A stretch of 11,014 nt of DNA from Gammaproteobacteria bacterium (GTDB taxonomy: Bacteria > Pseudomonadota > Gammaproteobacteria > SZUA-229): positions 1-11,014 of the forward strand of contig WTCC01000138.1 in assembly GCA_013138755.1 (NCBI GenBank), read 5' to 3'. The translations under genes and the position numbers were made by a program. The notes beneath the pieces were generated by a model. It was not told the origin of the DNA. It saw nothing but the letters and a program-made list of their open reading frames with translations, and made no database searches. Positions 1-6,598 of this stretch are shown here, in pieces (the first letter of the stretch is position 1; each line of letters begins with the position of its first letter).

Positions 1-15
1 AGCTATTTTGAAGTC

Positions 16-228
16 GCCTCGTGAGTTTCGCCCTTTACGGCGAGGCACTTTTTTTCTACAGCTAAAAAAAGTAACCAAAAAAAGCCGTCACTACGCCTGG
101 CTGCCCGTAAAAAGCACGGGGTTCCCACTGAGTCAAGCCAGTCGCCATGCTGTGAAAAAACTCGCAAAGAACGCTCAGACAGTTTTCACAGAAAACCCAT
201 GGCGTCTAACCTGCCTCAATGGCTTGGC
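16..228 (+). repeat. Multi-hairpin intergenic repeat, copy 1
   Basis: This is a diverged copy of an element that recurs on the opposite strand at about 338-545. Three hairpins can be read. Stem 1 pairs 47-55 with 64-72 (9 bp, T-run against A-run, loop CTACAGCT). Stem 2 pairs 104-108 with 116-120 (CCCGT/ACGGG). Stem 3 pairs 129-149 with 198-218 (16 of 21 pairs). The 31 bases at 171-201 are identical, in reverse complement, to 365-395. A further 6-bp inverted repeat, GCCTCG/CGAGGC, lies at 16-21 and 41-46. A 77-codon open frame crosses the element (8-241), but the matching frame in the other copy hits a stop, so it is not called as a gene. The outer boundary (16) is uncertain; clear similarity between the copies starts near 40. 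The general look, a GC-rich hairpin followed by GTAACC, resembles dispersed intergenic repeats of gammaproteobacteria, but I cannot name the family. Confidence 0.75.
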
Positions 229-337
229 TGATGTGAGGTAAAAGATAGAAAATAAAACAACAACCATGCACCAAGTTCTAATTCTCGTTTCTATTTCTGT
301 TTCGTTTCTTTTTCGTTATTGATCTTATCCACTTTTA
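229..337. other. Spacer between the two repeat copies
   Basis: This AT-rich stretch separates the inverted copies. No gene, RNA gene or promoter stands out. Its only notable content is a low-complexity pyrimidine run at about 283-320, made of imperfect units of about six bases built on TTTC. It may simply be relaxed intergenic sequence. Confidence 0.5.
283..320. repeat. Low-complexity TTTC-rich tract
   Basis: The plus strand reads as successive imperfect units such as CGTTTCT, ATTTCT, GTTTCG and TTTTCG, almost pure pyrimidine. The units differ from each other, so it is a degenerate microrepeat and not an exact tandem array. No function is suggested by position alone. Confidence 0.35.
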
Positions 338-545
338 GGCAAGCCATTTAGGTGTCTGTATTATCATGGGTTTTCTGTGAAAACTGTCTGAGCGTTTTGT
401 GCGAGTTCTGGCGCAGCATGATAATACAGACACCTAAATGGGAACCCCTGCGTTTTCATGCAGGGCGTAGCCGTGGTGGCGGCCTTTTCTGGTTACTCTT
501 TTGGGCTGTAGCAAAAGAGTGACTCGCCCGCGGTGCGATGACCGC
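338..545 (-). repeat. Multi-hairpin intergenic repeat, copy 2
   Basis: This is the reverse-complement partner of the element at 16-228. The same three hairpins are present with different bases. Stem 1 pairs 495-503 with 512-520 (9 bp, ACTCTTTTG/CAAAAGAGT). Stem 2 pairs 446-451 with 460-465 (CCCTGC/GCAGGG). Stem 3 is a perfect 25-bp inverted repeat, 344-368 with 417-441. A small extra hairpin, GCGGT/ACCGC, sits at 530-534 and 541-545 near the outer edge. The 31-base core at 365-395 matches copy 1 exactly. Translating the minus strand in the frame used by the copy 1 open frame gives a stop codon inside the stem 3 arm. That supports selection on structure and not on protein. The outer boundary is approximate. 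Confidence 0.75.
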
Positions 546-589
546 AATGTCAAACAAAAAGAACAAGGTAAATATTAAGAAAAGAGAAT

Positions 590-631
590 TAATTAAAACG
601 AACAAGGATAAAACTATTCAGTTTTATCCTT
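590..631 (-). terminator. Candidate terminator of the rnf-nth operon
   Basis: A perfect 11-bp inverted repeat pairs 604-614 with 621-631 around a 6-base loop. Read on the minus strand, the left arm encodes the last codons of nth, the TAG stop falls at the loop and arm junction, and the right arm is followed by a U-rich run (GTTCGTTTTAATT). The stem is AU-rich with two GC pairs near its base, so it is weaker than a textbook intrinsic terminator. It is in the right place to end the operon. Confidence 0.45.
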
Positions 632-1246
632 AAATTCACACAGATCCTCAATCAAACAAGACCCGCACCGAGGTTTCCTCGCAACGCAAGTATATCGCCC
701 AAGCAAGATTAGCCAATGATGTGCATCGACCATAAACTCTTCAGGAATAAATTTAACTAATTTTTTTTCTACTTCGAGTACATTTTTTCCAGGTGCAATT
801 TTTGTGCGGTTGGAAACTCGAAATATATGTGTATCTACTGCCATCGTCGGATGCCCAAAAGCAGTATTTCGGACTACGTTGGCTGTTTTTCTGCCGACAC
901 CAGGCAGCGCTTCTAACATCGCCTGATCATCAGGTACGACACTGTTGTGTTGTTCGACGAGTATCTTGCAGGTCTTGATGATGTTGGCAGCTTTGCTGTT
1001 ATACAGCCCGATGGTTTTGATGTACTTTTTGAGACCGTCCAGACCAAGGTTATAAATAGTTTCTGGTGTGTTGGCTATGGGGTAGAGTTTTGCTGTAGCT
1101 TTGTTTACGCCTTTGTCTGTCGCTTGAGCGGATAGTATGACGGCAATTAATAATTCAAACGTGCTGTTGAAGTTAAGTTCTGTCGTGGGTTCTGGGTTAT
1201 CGTCTCGTAAACGTGAAAAGATTTCGAAGCGTTTATTTTTGTTCAT
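614..1246 (-). CDS. nth: Endonuclease III (DNA glycosylase/AP lyase)
   Basis: Endonuclease III removes oxidised pyrimidines from DNA and cuts the backbone at the resulting abasic site by beta-elimination, starting base-excision repair. The 210-residue product is collinear with E. coli Nth (211 aa). The helix-hairpin-helix segment LPGVGRKTA (residues 114-122) carries the catalytic lysine K120, and D138 in VDTH is the catalytic aspartate. The [4Fe-4S] cluster ligands are C187, C194, C197 and C203, in the standard C-x6-C-x2-C-x5-C spacing. The ATG lies only 3 bases after the rnfE stop with no clear Shine-Dalgarno sequence, so translation is probably coupled to rnfE. It is the last gene of the rnf operon, as in E. 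coli rsxABCDGE-nth. Nothing is missing or unusual in the protein. Confidence 0.97.
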   Translation of the reverse strand: MNKNKRFEIFSRLRDDNPEPTTELNFNSTFELLIAVILSAQATDKGVNKATAKLYPIANTPETIYNLGLDGLKKYIKTIGLYNSKAANIIKTCKILVEQHNSVVPDDQAMLEALPGVGRKTANVVRNTAFGHPTMAVDTHIFRVSNRTKIAPGKNVLEVEKKLVKFIPEEFMVDAHHWLILLGRYTCVARKPRCGSCLIEDLCEFKDKTE

Positions 1247-1249
1247 GTT

Positions 1250-1969
1250 TTAATTGGTTATCGGGTCTTTACTCTTTACCGTAATAACCTGTCGGGCACT
1301 CTGTTTCTTATCGATTATATTTTTAAGTGCGATCAATAAACCGAGTCCGATAAATGCACCAGGAGGAAGTACTGCTAGCAGGAATCCGGGGTAATCTTCA
1401 CTGAGCGTTATGGTCATCGAATGCCCCAGGTCACCAAACATTAATTGTGCATTGGCAAATAAGGTACCGAAACCGATCAGCTCTCGCATACCGCCTAATA
1501 CTATTAATACCAGGGTGAAACCAAGTCCCATCATGAAACCATCAAGTGCTGAATCAACCAGATTGTTTTTGGATGCAAAGGCTTCAGCACGAGCGATGAT
1601 CGAACAGTTGGTGACGATAAGAGGGATGAATATTCCCAGCACAAGATATAGTTCGTGGAACCAGGCGTTCATCACTAATTCGATAGTGGTTACGATAGAT
1701 GCGATGATGAGAACGAATATTGGAATGCGAATTTCTGATTTCAGCCAGGGTCTGATTAGAGACACGATGCTGTTGGACAATACTAGTGTGATTAAGGTTG
1801 CGATGCCCAGTCCCAAACCATTGATGATAGTTCCTGTTACTGCTAATAGAGGGCATAGGCCCAGCAGTTGAACGAGGGCAACATTATTTGTCCACAGTCC
1901 GCTCTTCCCCGATGTTGCTACTTGTTCTGAAAAATTGGCTGTGGTTTCTTGTGTTGTTGTTTCTGTCAT
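1250..1969 (-). CDS. rnfE: Rnf/Rsx electron transport complex subunit E
   Basis: RnfE is an integral membrane subunit of the Rnf complex. With its homologue RnfA it spans the inner membrane in inverted topology and holds a [2Fe-2S] cluster between the two proteins. The product of 239 residues (E. coli RsxE has 231) shows about six hydrophobic segments. The two cluster cysteines are visible: C39 in LLGLCPLL and C122 in IVTNCSII. The motif [10 protein letters not shown] and the [10 protein letters not shown] segment near residues 201-210 are typical of the family. The hydrophilic N-terminal stretch of about 24 residues is slightly longer than in E. coli. The start is ambiguous: GTG at 1972 and ATG at 1969 are adjacent. 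ATG is chosen because it overlaps the rnfG TGA by one base (TGATG), a usual coupling arrangement. nth follows after 3 bases. Confidence 0.95.
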   Translation of the reverse strand: MTETTTQETTANFSEQVATSGKSGLWTNNVALVQLLGLCPLLAVTGTIINGLGLGIATLITLVLSNSIVSLIRPWLKSEIRIPIFVLIIASIVTTIELVMNAWFHELYLVLGIFIPLIVTNCSIIARAEAFASKNNLVDSALDGFMMGLGFTLVLIVLGGMRELIGFGTLFANAQLMFGDLGHSMTITLSEDYPGFLLAVLPPGAFIGLGLLIALKNIIDKKQSARQVITVKSKDPITN

Positions 1970-2634
1970 CACTGAGGCTTTTCAGGTTTGTTTAATACGG
2001 TTTCTGGCTGAATAAATAACATCGTCTGATTCTGTTGGAAGTATAGCAAGGTATCATGTATCGCTTTCACCACTGCGCGAGGGGTAATGGTAGCGCCAGT
2101 GAACTGATCGAAGTCACCGCCGTCACGCTTTACTTTCCAGCGGGTAGAATCGGGATTGCCGAGTGACTTATTGTTAAAGCCTAATATCCAGTTTGAATGG
2201 CTAATGCTTACTACATCACCAAGACCCGGTGTTTCTCTGTGTTTTATCACTCTTACACCAGCCAGTCGCCCGTCATCGTAGATACCTACCAGCATGTGAA
2301 TGGGACCATTGTATCCATTTGGTGCGATACTGGAAAGGACGATGGCGATGTCCTGATCGTCTTTTCTGGCTCGATACGCCAGCGAATTTTCTTTTGTGCC
2401 AAGCAGGCGGTTGGGTTTGATGCTTATGGTATCGAGTAGTAGATTGTTGTTGTATGCATCAGCAGGGATAATATTGTTTAACTTACGTAGCAAAGTTAAT
2501 TTTTCATTATATGCGATGTTATCTTCTGTCTGTGTAAAGGTGATTCCGACTAATGCAGCACCAGCGACGGCAAAGACGATCAGCACTACGGCAGTCTTCA
2601 GGATGTTTTTTCTATATTGTAATATGATGGCCAT
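1969..2634 (-). CDS. rnfG: Rnf/Rsx electron transport complex subunit G (FMN-binding)
   Basis: RnfG is a periplasm-facing, membrane-anchored flavoprotein that carries FMN linked to threonine through a phosphoester bond. The 221-residue product has one N-terminal transmembrane helix (about residues 13-33) followed by the FMN_bind domain. The flavinylation motif FTGAT ends in T182, the expected attachment residue. The conserved ETPGLGD segment is at 134-140 and KRDGGDFDQ precedes the flavin motif. The reading frame is open upstream to 2685, but the ATG at 2634 is preferred. It sits 4 bases after the rnfD stop and gives a length close to E. coli RsxG (206 aa). The longer form would overlap rnfD and add 17 residues with no counterpart. 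Its TGA overlaps the rnfE start. Confidence 0.94.
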   Translation of the reverse strand: MAIILQYRKNILKTAVVLIVFAVAGAALVGITFTQTEDNIAYNEKLTLLRKLNNIIPADAYNNNLLLDTISIKPNRLLGTKENSLAYRARKDDQDIAIVLSSIAPNGYNGPIHMLVGIYDDGRLAGVRVIKHRETPGLGDVVSISHSNWILGFNNKSLGNPDSTRWKVKRDGGDFDQFTGATITPRAVVKAIHDTLLYFQQNQTMLFIQPETVLNKPEKPQ

Positions 2635-2638
2635 GGCT

Positions 2639-3685
2639 TTATCTGTCTGGATCACCAAATACTTTAGGCTGAGTGTAATAATCAATCAGTGGCGCAGCAA
2701 TATTCATCAATACTACGGCAAAAGCAATGCCATCAGGGTAACCACCCCAGCTACGAATAATGTATACCAATGCGCCGATGCTTGCGCCGTAGATCCAGCG
2801 CCCCCGAGGCGTGGTACAGGCGGTCACCGGATCGGTGGCAATAAAAAATGCACATAACATAGTGCCACCACTGAAGGCGTGAAATAGAGCAGAGCTGTTG
2901 GTCGAGTAATCCACCACAGAAAAAACATTAGAAATTAATATCAGACTGATAAGAAATGCAGTTGGGATACGCCAGTCAGCAACATTTTTCTTTACTAGCC
3001 AGATGCCGCCGGCTAAAAATAAAATATTGATCCATTGCCAGCCCGTGCCACTGATACTCGAAAATAAAGCACTGTATTCGTCGCTCGCACGTGTCTCTGC
3101 TATATCATGCATCTGATTGAGTTGTGTTTTTATCAGCTCGATCGGTGTTGCCATCGTTATGCTGTCGACAGTTTCAGAAAACGGAAGCATGCCCAGGAAT
3201 ACCCAGTTGAAGGTGGTACTGAAATCAGGCCAGCCTTCGCCGACACCCATCGGTGACGTCCATAATGTCATCTCGAGCGGAAAAGAGATCATCACCACGA
3301 TGTACCCGACCATCGCTGGGTTAAATGGATTGAAACCTAAGCCGCCATATAGATGTTTGGCTACAGCGATAGCGGAGATTGATGCTATGACTGTTATCCA
3401 CCATGGTGCTAGTGAGGGTAGCGCGAGTGCCAACAAACAGGCGGTGAGTAAGGCGCTACCGTCTTGAATCGTGGAGTAAACTTCACGCCCGCGTAATTGC
3501 AGGATAGCAGCTTCTGTCAGCAGGCAAGTACTGATGGCAATGAATAAGTTGAATAGTACGCCCCAACCAAAAAAATACATTGAAGCTAATGCGCCTGGTA
3601 TTAAAGCGTAGATCACCATAAACATCATGTCATGGACGCTGATGCTTTCTTTTATGTGTGGTGATGGTGTGCGTTTGAATAACAT
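2639..3685 (-). CDS. rnfD: Rnf/Rsx electron transport complex subunit D (FMN-binding)
   Basis: RnfD is a polytopic inner-membrane subunit of the NQR2/RnfD family. It carries covalently bound FMN and is thought to take part in ion movement driven by electron transfer. The product has 348 residues (352 in E. coli) with about nine hydrophobic segments. The flavin motif reads SITMATP (175-181), making T180 the likely FMN-linked threonine. The GLGFNPFNPAM segment (115-125) and FIATDPVTACTTPRGR (281-296) are strongly conserved family landmarks. The N-terminus SPHIKESISVHDMM also matches the family. It starts 49 bases after rnfC, the largest gap inside the operon, with no clear Shine-Dalgarno sequence before the ATG. 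rnfG begins 4 bases after its stop. Confidence 0.96.
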   Translation of the reverse strand: MLFKRTPSPHIKESISVHDMMFMVIYALIPGALASMYFFGWGVLFNLFIAISTCLLTEAAILQLRGREVYSTIQDGSALLTACLLALALPSLAPWWITVIASISAIAVAKHLYGGLGFNPFNPAMVGYIVVMISFPLEMTLWTSPMGVGEGWPDFSTTFNWVFLGMLPFSETVDSITMATPIELIKTQLNQMHDIAETRASDEYSALFSSISGTGWQWINILFLAGGIWLVKKNVADWRIPTAFLISLILISNVFSVVDYSTNSSALFHAFSGGTMLCAFFIATDPVTACTTPRGRWIYGASIGALVYIIRSWGGYPDGIAFAVVLMNIAAPLIDYYTQPKVFGDPDR

Positions 3686-3734
3686 GGTTTATTTTTAATT
3701 TGTTTGTATATAGTTGTCTTATTACTACAGATAG

Positions 3735-5309
3735 TTAATCTGTTTCTGTGTCGTTATCTTTTAGTCTGTCATTTTTTTTCGCTTGTGCACGAGCTAAAGC
3801 TTCAGCGATGACATCCTTCTTGTTGTCTTTATCATTATTTTTATTTTTTAGCATCTCGCGTTTTTTGCGTAATTTTTCTTCACGTTCGAATTTCTGTTTA
3901 TCTATTCTTTGCTGGTGCGCTTCGTGTCGTAGACGCGAGATATCTGAAAACTTTCTCTCGCGGTCATGTTGCCAGATAGTTGTTTTGGCAGAACGGTAGT
4001 ATTGCACCAGCGGAATATCACTTGGGCATACATAAGCACAGCATCCGCATTCGATGCAATCAAACAAGTTATGTTCTATTAGGCGATCGGTATTTTTACT
4101 GCTTGCGTACCAGTACAATTGTTGTGGCAGTAAACGCGCAGGGCAGACATCTACACACTTACCGCAACGGATACAGGGTAGGTGCTTGTCTCGTGATGTA
4201 TGTTCTGTCTTTGCTGTAACAAGCAGGCAGTTACAAGCTTTGACGATAGGTAAGTTGTCAGAGTTAAGCGAGAAACCCATCATTGGGCCACCCATTATCA
4301 GCTCGTCACTATCGTCAGTGTATCCGCCACAGCGTTCGATGCAATGACTTATCGGTGTGCCAATCAGAACCTCAATGTTTTGTGGTTGAGCGACACCGTG
4401 TCCCGTTACGGTGGTGATACGAGAGATGAGTGGTTCTGCAAAGTAGATAGCGCGGTGGATGGCGTATGCTGTCGCGATGTTGTGGCATAAGACATTGAGT
4501 TCGGCCGGGTAACGATGTTTGGGAACTTCCTCACCTGTAATGATTTTTATTAATTGTTTCTCGCCACCGCTAGGATAGATGGTGGGTATTATCTGAACCT
4601 GAAAAAAACCGGTACCATCGTGATCGATCGCTTCCTGCATTGCTTTGATCGCTTCGGGTTTGTTATCTTCGATTGCGATAATACATTCTCTGGCTTTTAT
4701 GATATGGCCAATGATGTCAGCACCAGACAATATTTCCTGTGCGCGTTCTCGCATGAGCGCGTCATCACAGGAGATGTATGGCTCGCATTCCACACCGTTT
4801 AAAATTAAGGTTTTAATATTGATTTCAGTCTGTTTGACTGAAGTGGGGTAGGTCGCACCACCGAGGCCAACGATGCCTGCGTCACGGATAACATTACGCA
4901 GCTCGTGTGATGATGTTTCATTATATTGATCACCAAGCGGTTGCCGCGTCACCCATTCATCATTGAAATCATTTTCGATAATGACGCATTGATCAGCCAG
5001 GCCTGATATGTGAGGGATGTCGTGCTGAGTAATATCTGTGACTACGCCTGAAACAGGTGAGTGGATCGCGGCGCTTACCAGGTCGCCGGGCTTGGCTAGC
5101 ATTTGTCCTTTTAATACTTTATCGCCTGGCGCTACCAATACCTGACTGATCGCGCCGATATGTTGTTGTAATGGAACGATGTATTGCCTGGTCTGTGCAA
5201 ACGTGGAGATCGGTTCACGCGTGGAAATGCCTTTGTATGCAACTAACTTTATGCCGCCATCAAATGATGACAGTTCTTTTTCTGATAATTGTGTTGCTGT
5301 CGGTTTCAT
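3735..5309 (-). CDS. rnfC: Rnf/Rsx electron transport complex subunit C (NADH-linked, 2x[4Fe-4S])
   Basis: RnfC is the peripheral cytoplasmic subunit that exchanges electrons with NAD(H) through bound FMN and passes them to or from two [4Fe-4S] clusters. The product of 524 residues begins with the RnfC N-terminal barrel-like domain (SFDGGIKL at about 15). A nucleotide and flavin-binding region follows, with GLGGATYPTSVK (148-159) and NGVECEPY (171-178). A ferredoxin pair has cysteines 379/382/385/389 and 418/421/424/428. The last 80 residues are a charged Lys/Glu/Arg coiled-coil tail that ends far short of the long repeat tail of E. coli RsxC (740 aa). The frame is open back to 5489, but ATG 5309 is chosen. 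It lies 10 bases after the rnfB stop and places FDGGI at residues 16-20, as in E. coli. An ATG at 5330, overlapping rnfB, is a less likely alternative. Confidence 0.95.
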   Translation of the reverse strand: MKPTATQLSEKELSSFDGGIKLVAYKGISTREPISTFAQTRQYIVPLQQHIGAISQVLVAPGDKVLKGQMLAKPGDLVSAAIHSPVSGVVTDITQHDIPHISGLADQCVIIENDFNDEWVTRQPLGDQYNETSSHELRNVIRDAGIVGLGGATYPTSVKQTEINIKTLILNGVECEPYISCDDALMRERAQEILSGADIIGHIIKARECIIAIEDNKPEAIKAMQEAIDHDGTGFFQVQIIPTIYPSGGEKQLIKIITGEEVPKHRYPAELNVLCHNIATAYAIHRAIYFAEPLISRITTVTGHGVAQPQNIEVLIGTPISHCIERCGGYTDDSDELIMGGPMMGFSLNSDNLPIVKACNCLLVTAKTEHTSRDKHLPCIRCGKCVDVCPARLLPQQLYWYASSKNTDRLIEHNLFDCIECGCCAYVCPSDIPLVQYYRSAKTTIWQHDRERKFSDISRLRHEAHQQRIDKQKFEREEKLRKKREMLKNKNNDKDNKKDVIAEALARAQAKKNDRLKDNDTETD

Positions 5310-5319
5310 GGAATCTTGC

Positions 5320-5880
5320 CTAACTTGCATTAGGCGCAGCGAATTTGATATCAGGCAATTCTGCTGTCCAGTTTCGTATCGTGGGTTTGACCTCAAAGAT
5401 GTGAATGCAGTCCACAGGGCAAGGTGCAATACATAGGTCACAGCCAGTGCATTCAGATTCGATGACAGTATGCATCTGTTTTGCTGCACCTAATATTGCG
5501 TCGATAGGGCATGCCTGTATGCAGAGGGTGCAACCGATACAAACTTCTTCGTCGATACGGACGATGGTTGGTAGCGTTTTGACTTCTCCATTTTCTGCAT
5601 TCAGTGGTTTGATCTCAACATCGAGTAGATCAGATAAGGCGATTATGGTCGCTTCGCCACCGGGTGGGCACTGATTGATCTCCGCTTCACCTTTGGCCAT
5701 CGCTTCGGCGTAAGGACGGCAACCCGCATAGGTGCACTGTCCACATTGTGTCTGTGGCAGTAGCGCATCGATCTTGTCAACCACAGGGTCGCCTTCCACT
5801 TTGAATCGAATAGCAGAATAGCCAAGTATCAAACCAAAGATACTGGCGATAACAGCGAGTGTGATAATGACAGTGAGCAT
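5320..5880 (-). CDS. rnfB: Rnf/Rsx electron transport complex subunit B (ferredoxin-type)
   Basis: RnfB is the membrane-anchored Fe-S subunit that links soluble ferredoxin or flavodoxin to the rest of the Rnf complex. The 186-residue product (E. coli 192) has a hydrophobic N-terminal anchor (about 2-20). Next is the 4Fe-4S (Fe-S) domain with C46, C49, C54 and C71 in CGQC-x4-C, then a two-cluster ferredoxin domain with C114/C117/C120/C124 and C144/C147/C150/C154. The motifs [12 protein letters not shown] and [12 protein letters not shown] are intact, so all three clusters should form. The gene follows rnfA after 21 bases and is followed by rnfC after 10 bases. Identity with E. coli RsxB is obvious along its whole length. 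Confidence 0.97.
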   Translation of the reverse strand: MLTVIITLAVIASIFGLILGYSAIRFKVEGDPVVDKIDALLPQTQCGQCTYAGCRPYAEAMAKGEAEINQCPPGGEATIIALSDLLDVEIKPLNAENGEVKTLPTIVRIDEEVCIGCTLCIQACPIDAILGAAKQMHTVIESECTGCDLCIAPCPVDCIHIFEVKPTIRNWTAELPDIKFAAPNAS

Positions 5881-5901
5881 GTGTAATTATGATGTCTTCG
5901 C

Positions 5902-6483
5902 TTATATTTTTATGAGACCTGCGAATCCCATGAAAGCGAGCGACATAATGCCTGCGGTAATCAATGCAATCGATGTACCTTGAAAAGCTTCCGGTACGTC
6001 AGCAACGATGATTCGTTCGCGCAATGCAGAAAACAGGATCAACACCAGAGAGAATCCGACGGCAGCGCCAAAGCCGTAGAACAGTGATTGCAAGAAGCCA
6101 TGCTGTTCCTGTATGTTGAGTAAGGCGACACCGAGAACTGCACAATTTGTTGTGATCAGTGGCAGGAAAATACCGAGTACGTTGTAGAGCAATGGGCTGG
6201 TCTTATGAACGACCATTTCTGTAAACTGGACGACGACTGCGATAACCAGAATAAACATGATAGTGCGCATGTATTCAAGATCCAGCGGTGCCAGAATGTA
6301 TTCATTGACCAGATAGCTGCTGACCGAGGATATGGTGAGTACGAACGTGGTGGCTAGCGCCATGCCGATAGCCGTTTCTAATTTTCTGGAAACGCCCATG
6401 AACGGGCACAGGCCAAGAAATTTAACCAGAACGAAGTTATTAACTAATATGGTACTCAGCAGGATGAGTGCGTATTCTGTCAT
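5902..6483 (-). CDS. rnfA: Rnf/Rsx electron transport complex subunit A
   Basis: RnfA is the integral membrane partner of RnfE. The two are homologous, lie in opposite orientation in the membrane, and together ligate the buried [2Fe-2S] cluster. The product is 193 residues, exactly the length of E. coli RsxA, with six hydrophobic segments. Cluster cysteines are C26 in [10 protein letters not shown] and C114 in TTNCAVLGV. The strongly conserved segments VQFTEMVV (85-92), [12 protein letters not shown] (104-115) and [10 protein letters not shown] (181-190) are present. It is the first gene of the operon, and the 115-base gap before it is the likely promoter region. The bases before ATG lack a strong Shine-Dalgarno sequence. 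Confidence 0.97.
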   Translation of the reverse strand: MTEYALILLSTILVNNFVLVKFLGLCPFMGVSRKLETAIGMALATTFVLTISSVSSYLVNEYILAPLDLEYMRTIMFILVIAVVVQFTEMVVHKTSPLLYNVLGIFLPLITTNCAVLGVALLNIQEQHGFLQSLFYGFGAAVGFSLVLILFSALRERIIVADVPEAFQGTSIALITAGIMSLAFMGFAGLIKI

Positions 6484-6522
6484 GCGCGCATTCTACCAGA
6501 TTGTAGCTCTGTATTTTGTTGA

Positions 6523-6552
6523 TTTATATTAAAGAAATCTCAATAAAATCAA
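6523..6552 (-). promoter_or_regulatory. Candidate sigma-70 promoter of the rnf operon
   Basis: Read on the minus strand, TTGATT (6552-6547) and TATAAA (6528-6523) are separated by 18 bases, about 40 bases before the rnfA ATG. The surroundings are AT-rich, so chance matches are easy. This assignment rests only on hexamer similarity and position. The operon may also receive read-through from the diguanylate cyclase gene upstream. Confidence 0.35.
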
Positions 6553-6574
6553 TGAAGAAAGTAGGTTTTTGTCG

Positions 6575-6595
6575 AGCTATCAGCCACTGATAGCT
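6575..6595. other. Perfect 9-bp hairpin after the diguanylate cyclase gene
   Basis: AGCTATCAG (6575-6583) and CTGATAGCT (6587-6595) form a perfect inverted repeat with a 3-base loop, starting 3 bases past the stop of the GGDEF gene. On the minus strand it is followed by CGACAAAAACC and not by a U-tract, so it does not look like a classical intrinsic terminator. It could protect the 3' end of the message or be a protein site upstream of rnfA. Confidence 0.4.
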
Positions 6596-6598
6596 GTT

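Noticed and set aside
8..241. A 77-codon open frame on the plus strand inside repeat copy 1
   Set aside because: It runs through a multi-hairpin repeat, has no Shine-Dalgarno sequence, and the equivalent frame in copy 2 is stopped within the stem 3 arm. Arg/Lys-rich frames of this kind are commonly mis-called in intergenic repeats.
1410..1871. Long open frame (153 codons) on the plus strand opposite rnfE
   Set aside because: It is antisense to a well-recognised gene, resembles no protein I know, and is explained by the codon pattern of the rnfE strand.
2635..2685. Longer start for rnfG overlapping the rnfD end
   Set aside because: The 17 extra residues are out-of-frame rnfD sequence and precede the normal anchor helix. 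ATG 2634 follows the rnfD stop by 4 bases.
2396..2857. Open frame (153 codons) on the plus strand opposite rnfG and rnfD
   Set aside because: It spans the junction of two clear genes on the other strand and has no recognisable domain; it is a shadow frame.
5310..5489. N-terminal extension of rnfC (60 extra codons) overlapping rnfB
   Set aside because: It has no counterpart in RnfC proteins and would overlap rnfB heavily, while the ATG at 5309 gives the usual distance to the FDGGI motif.
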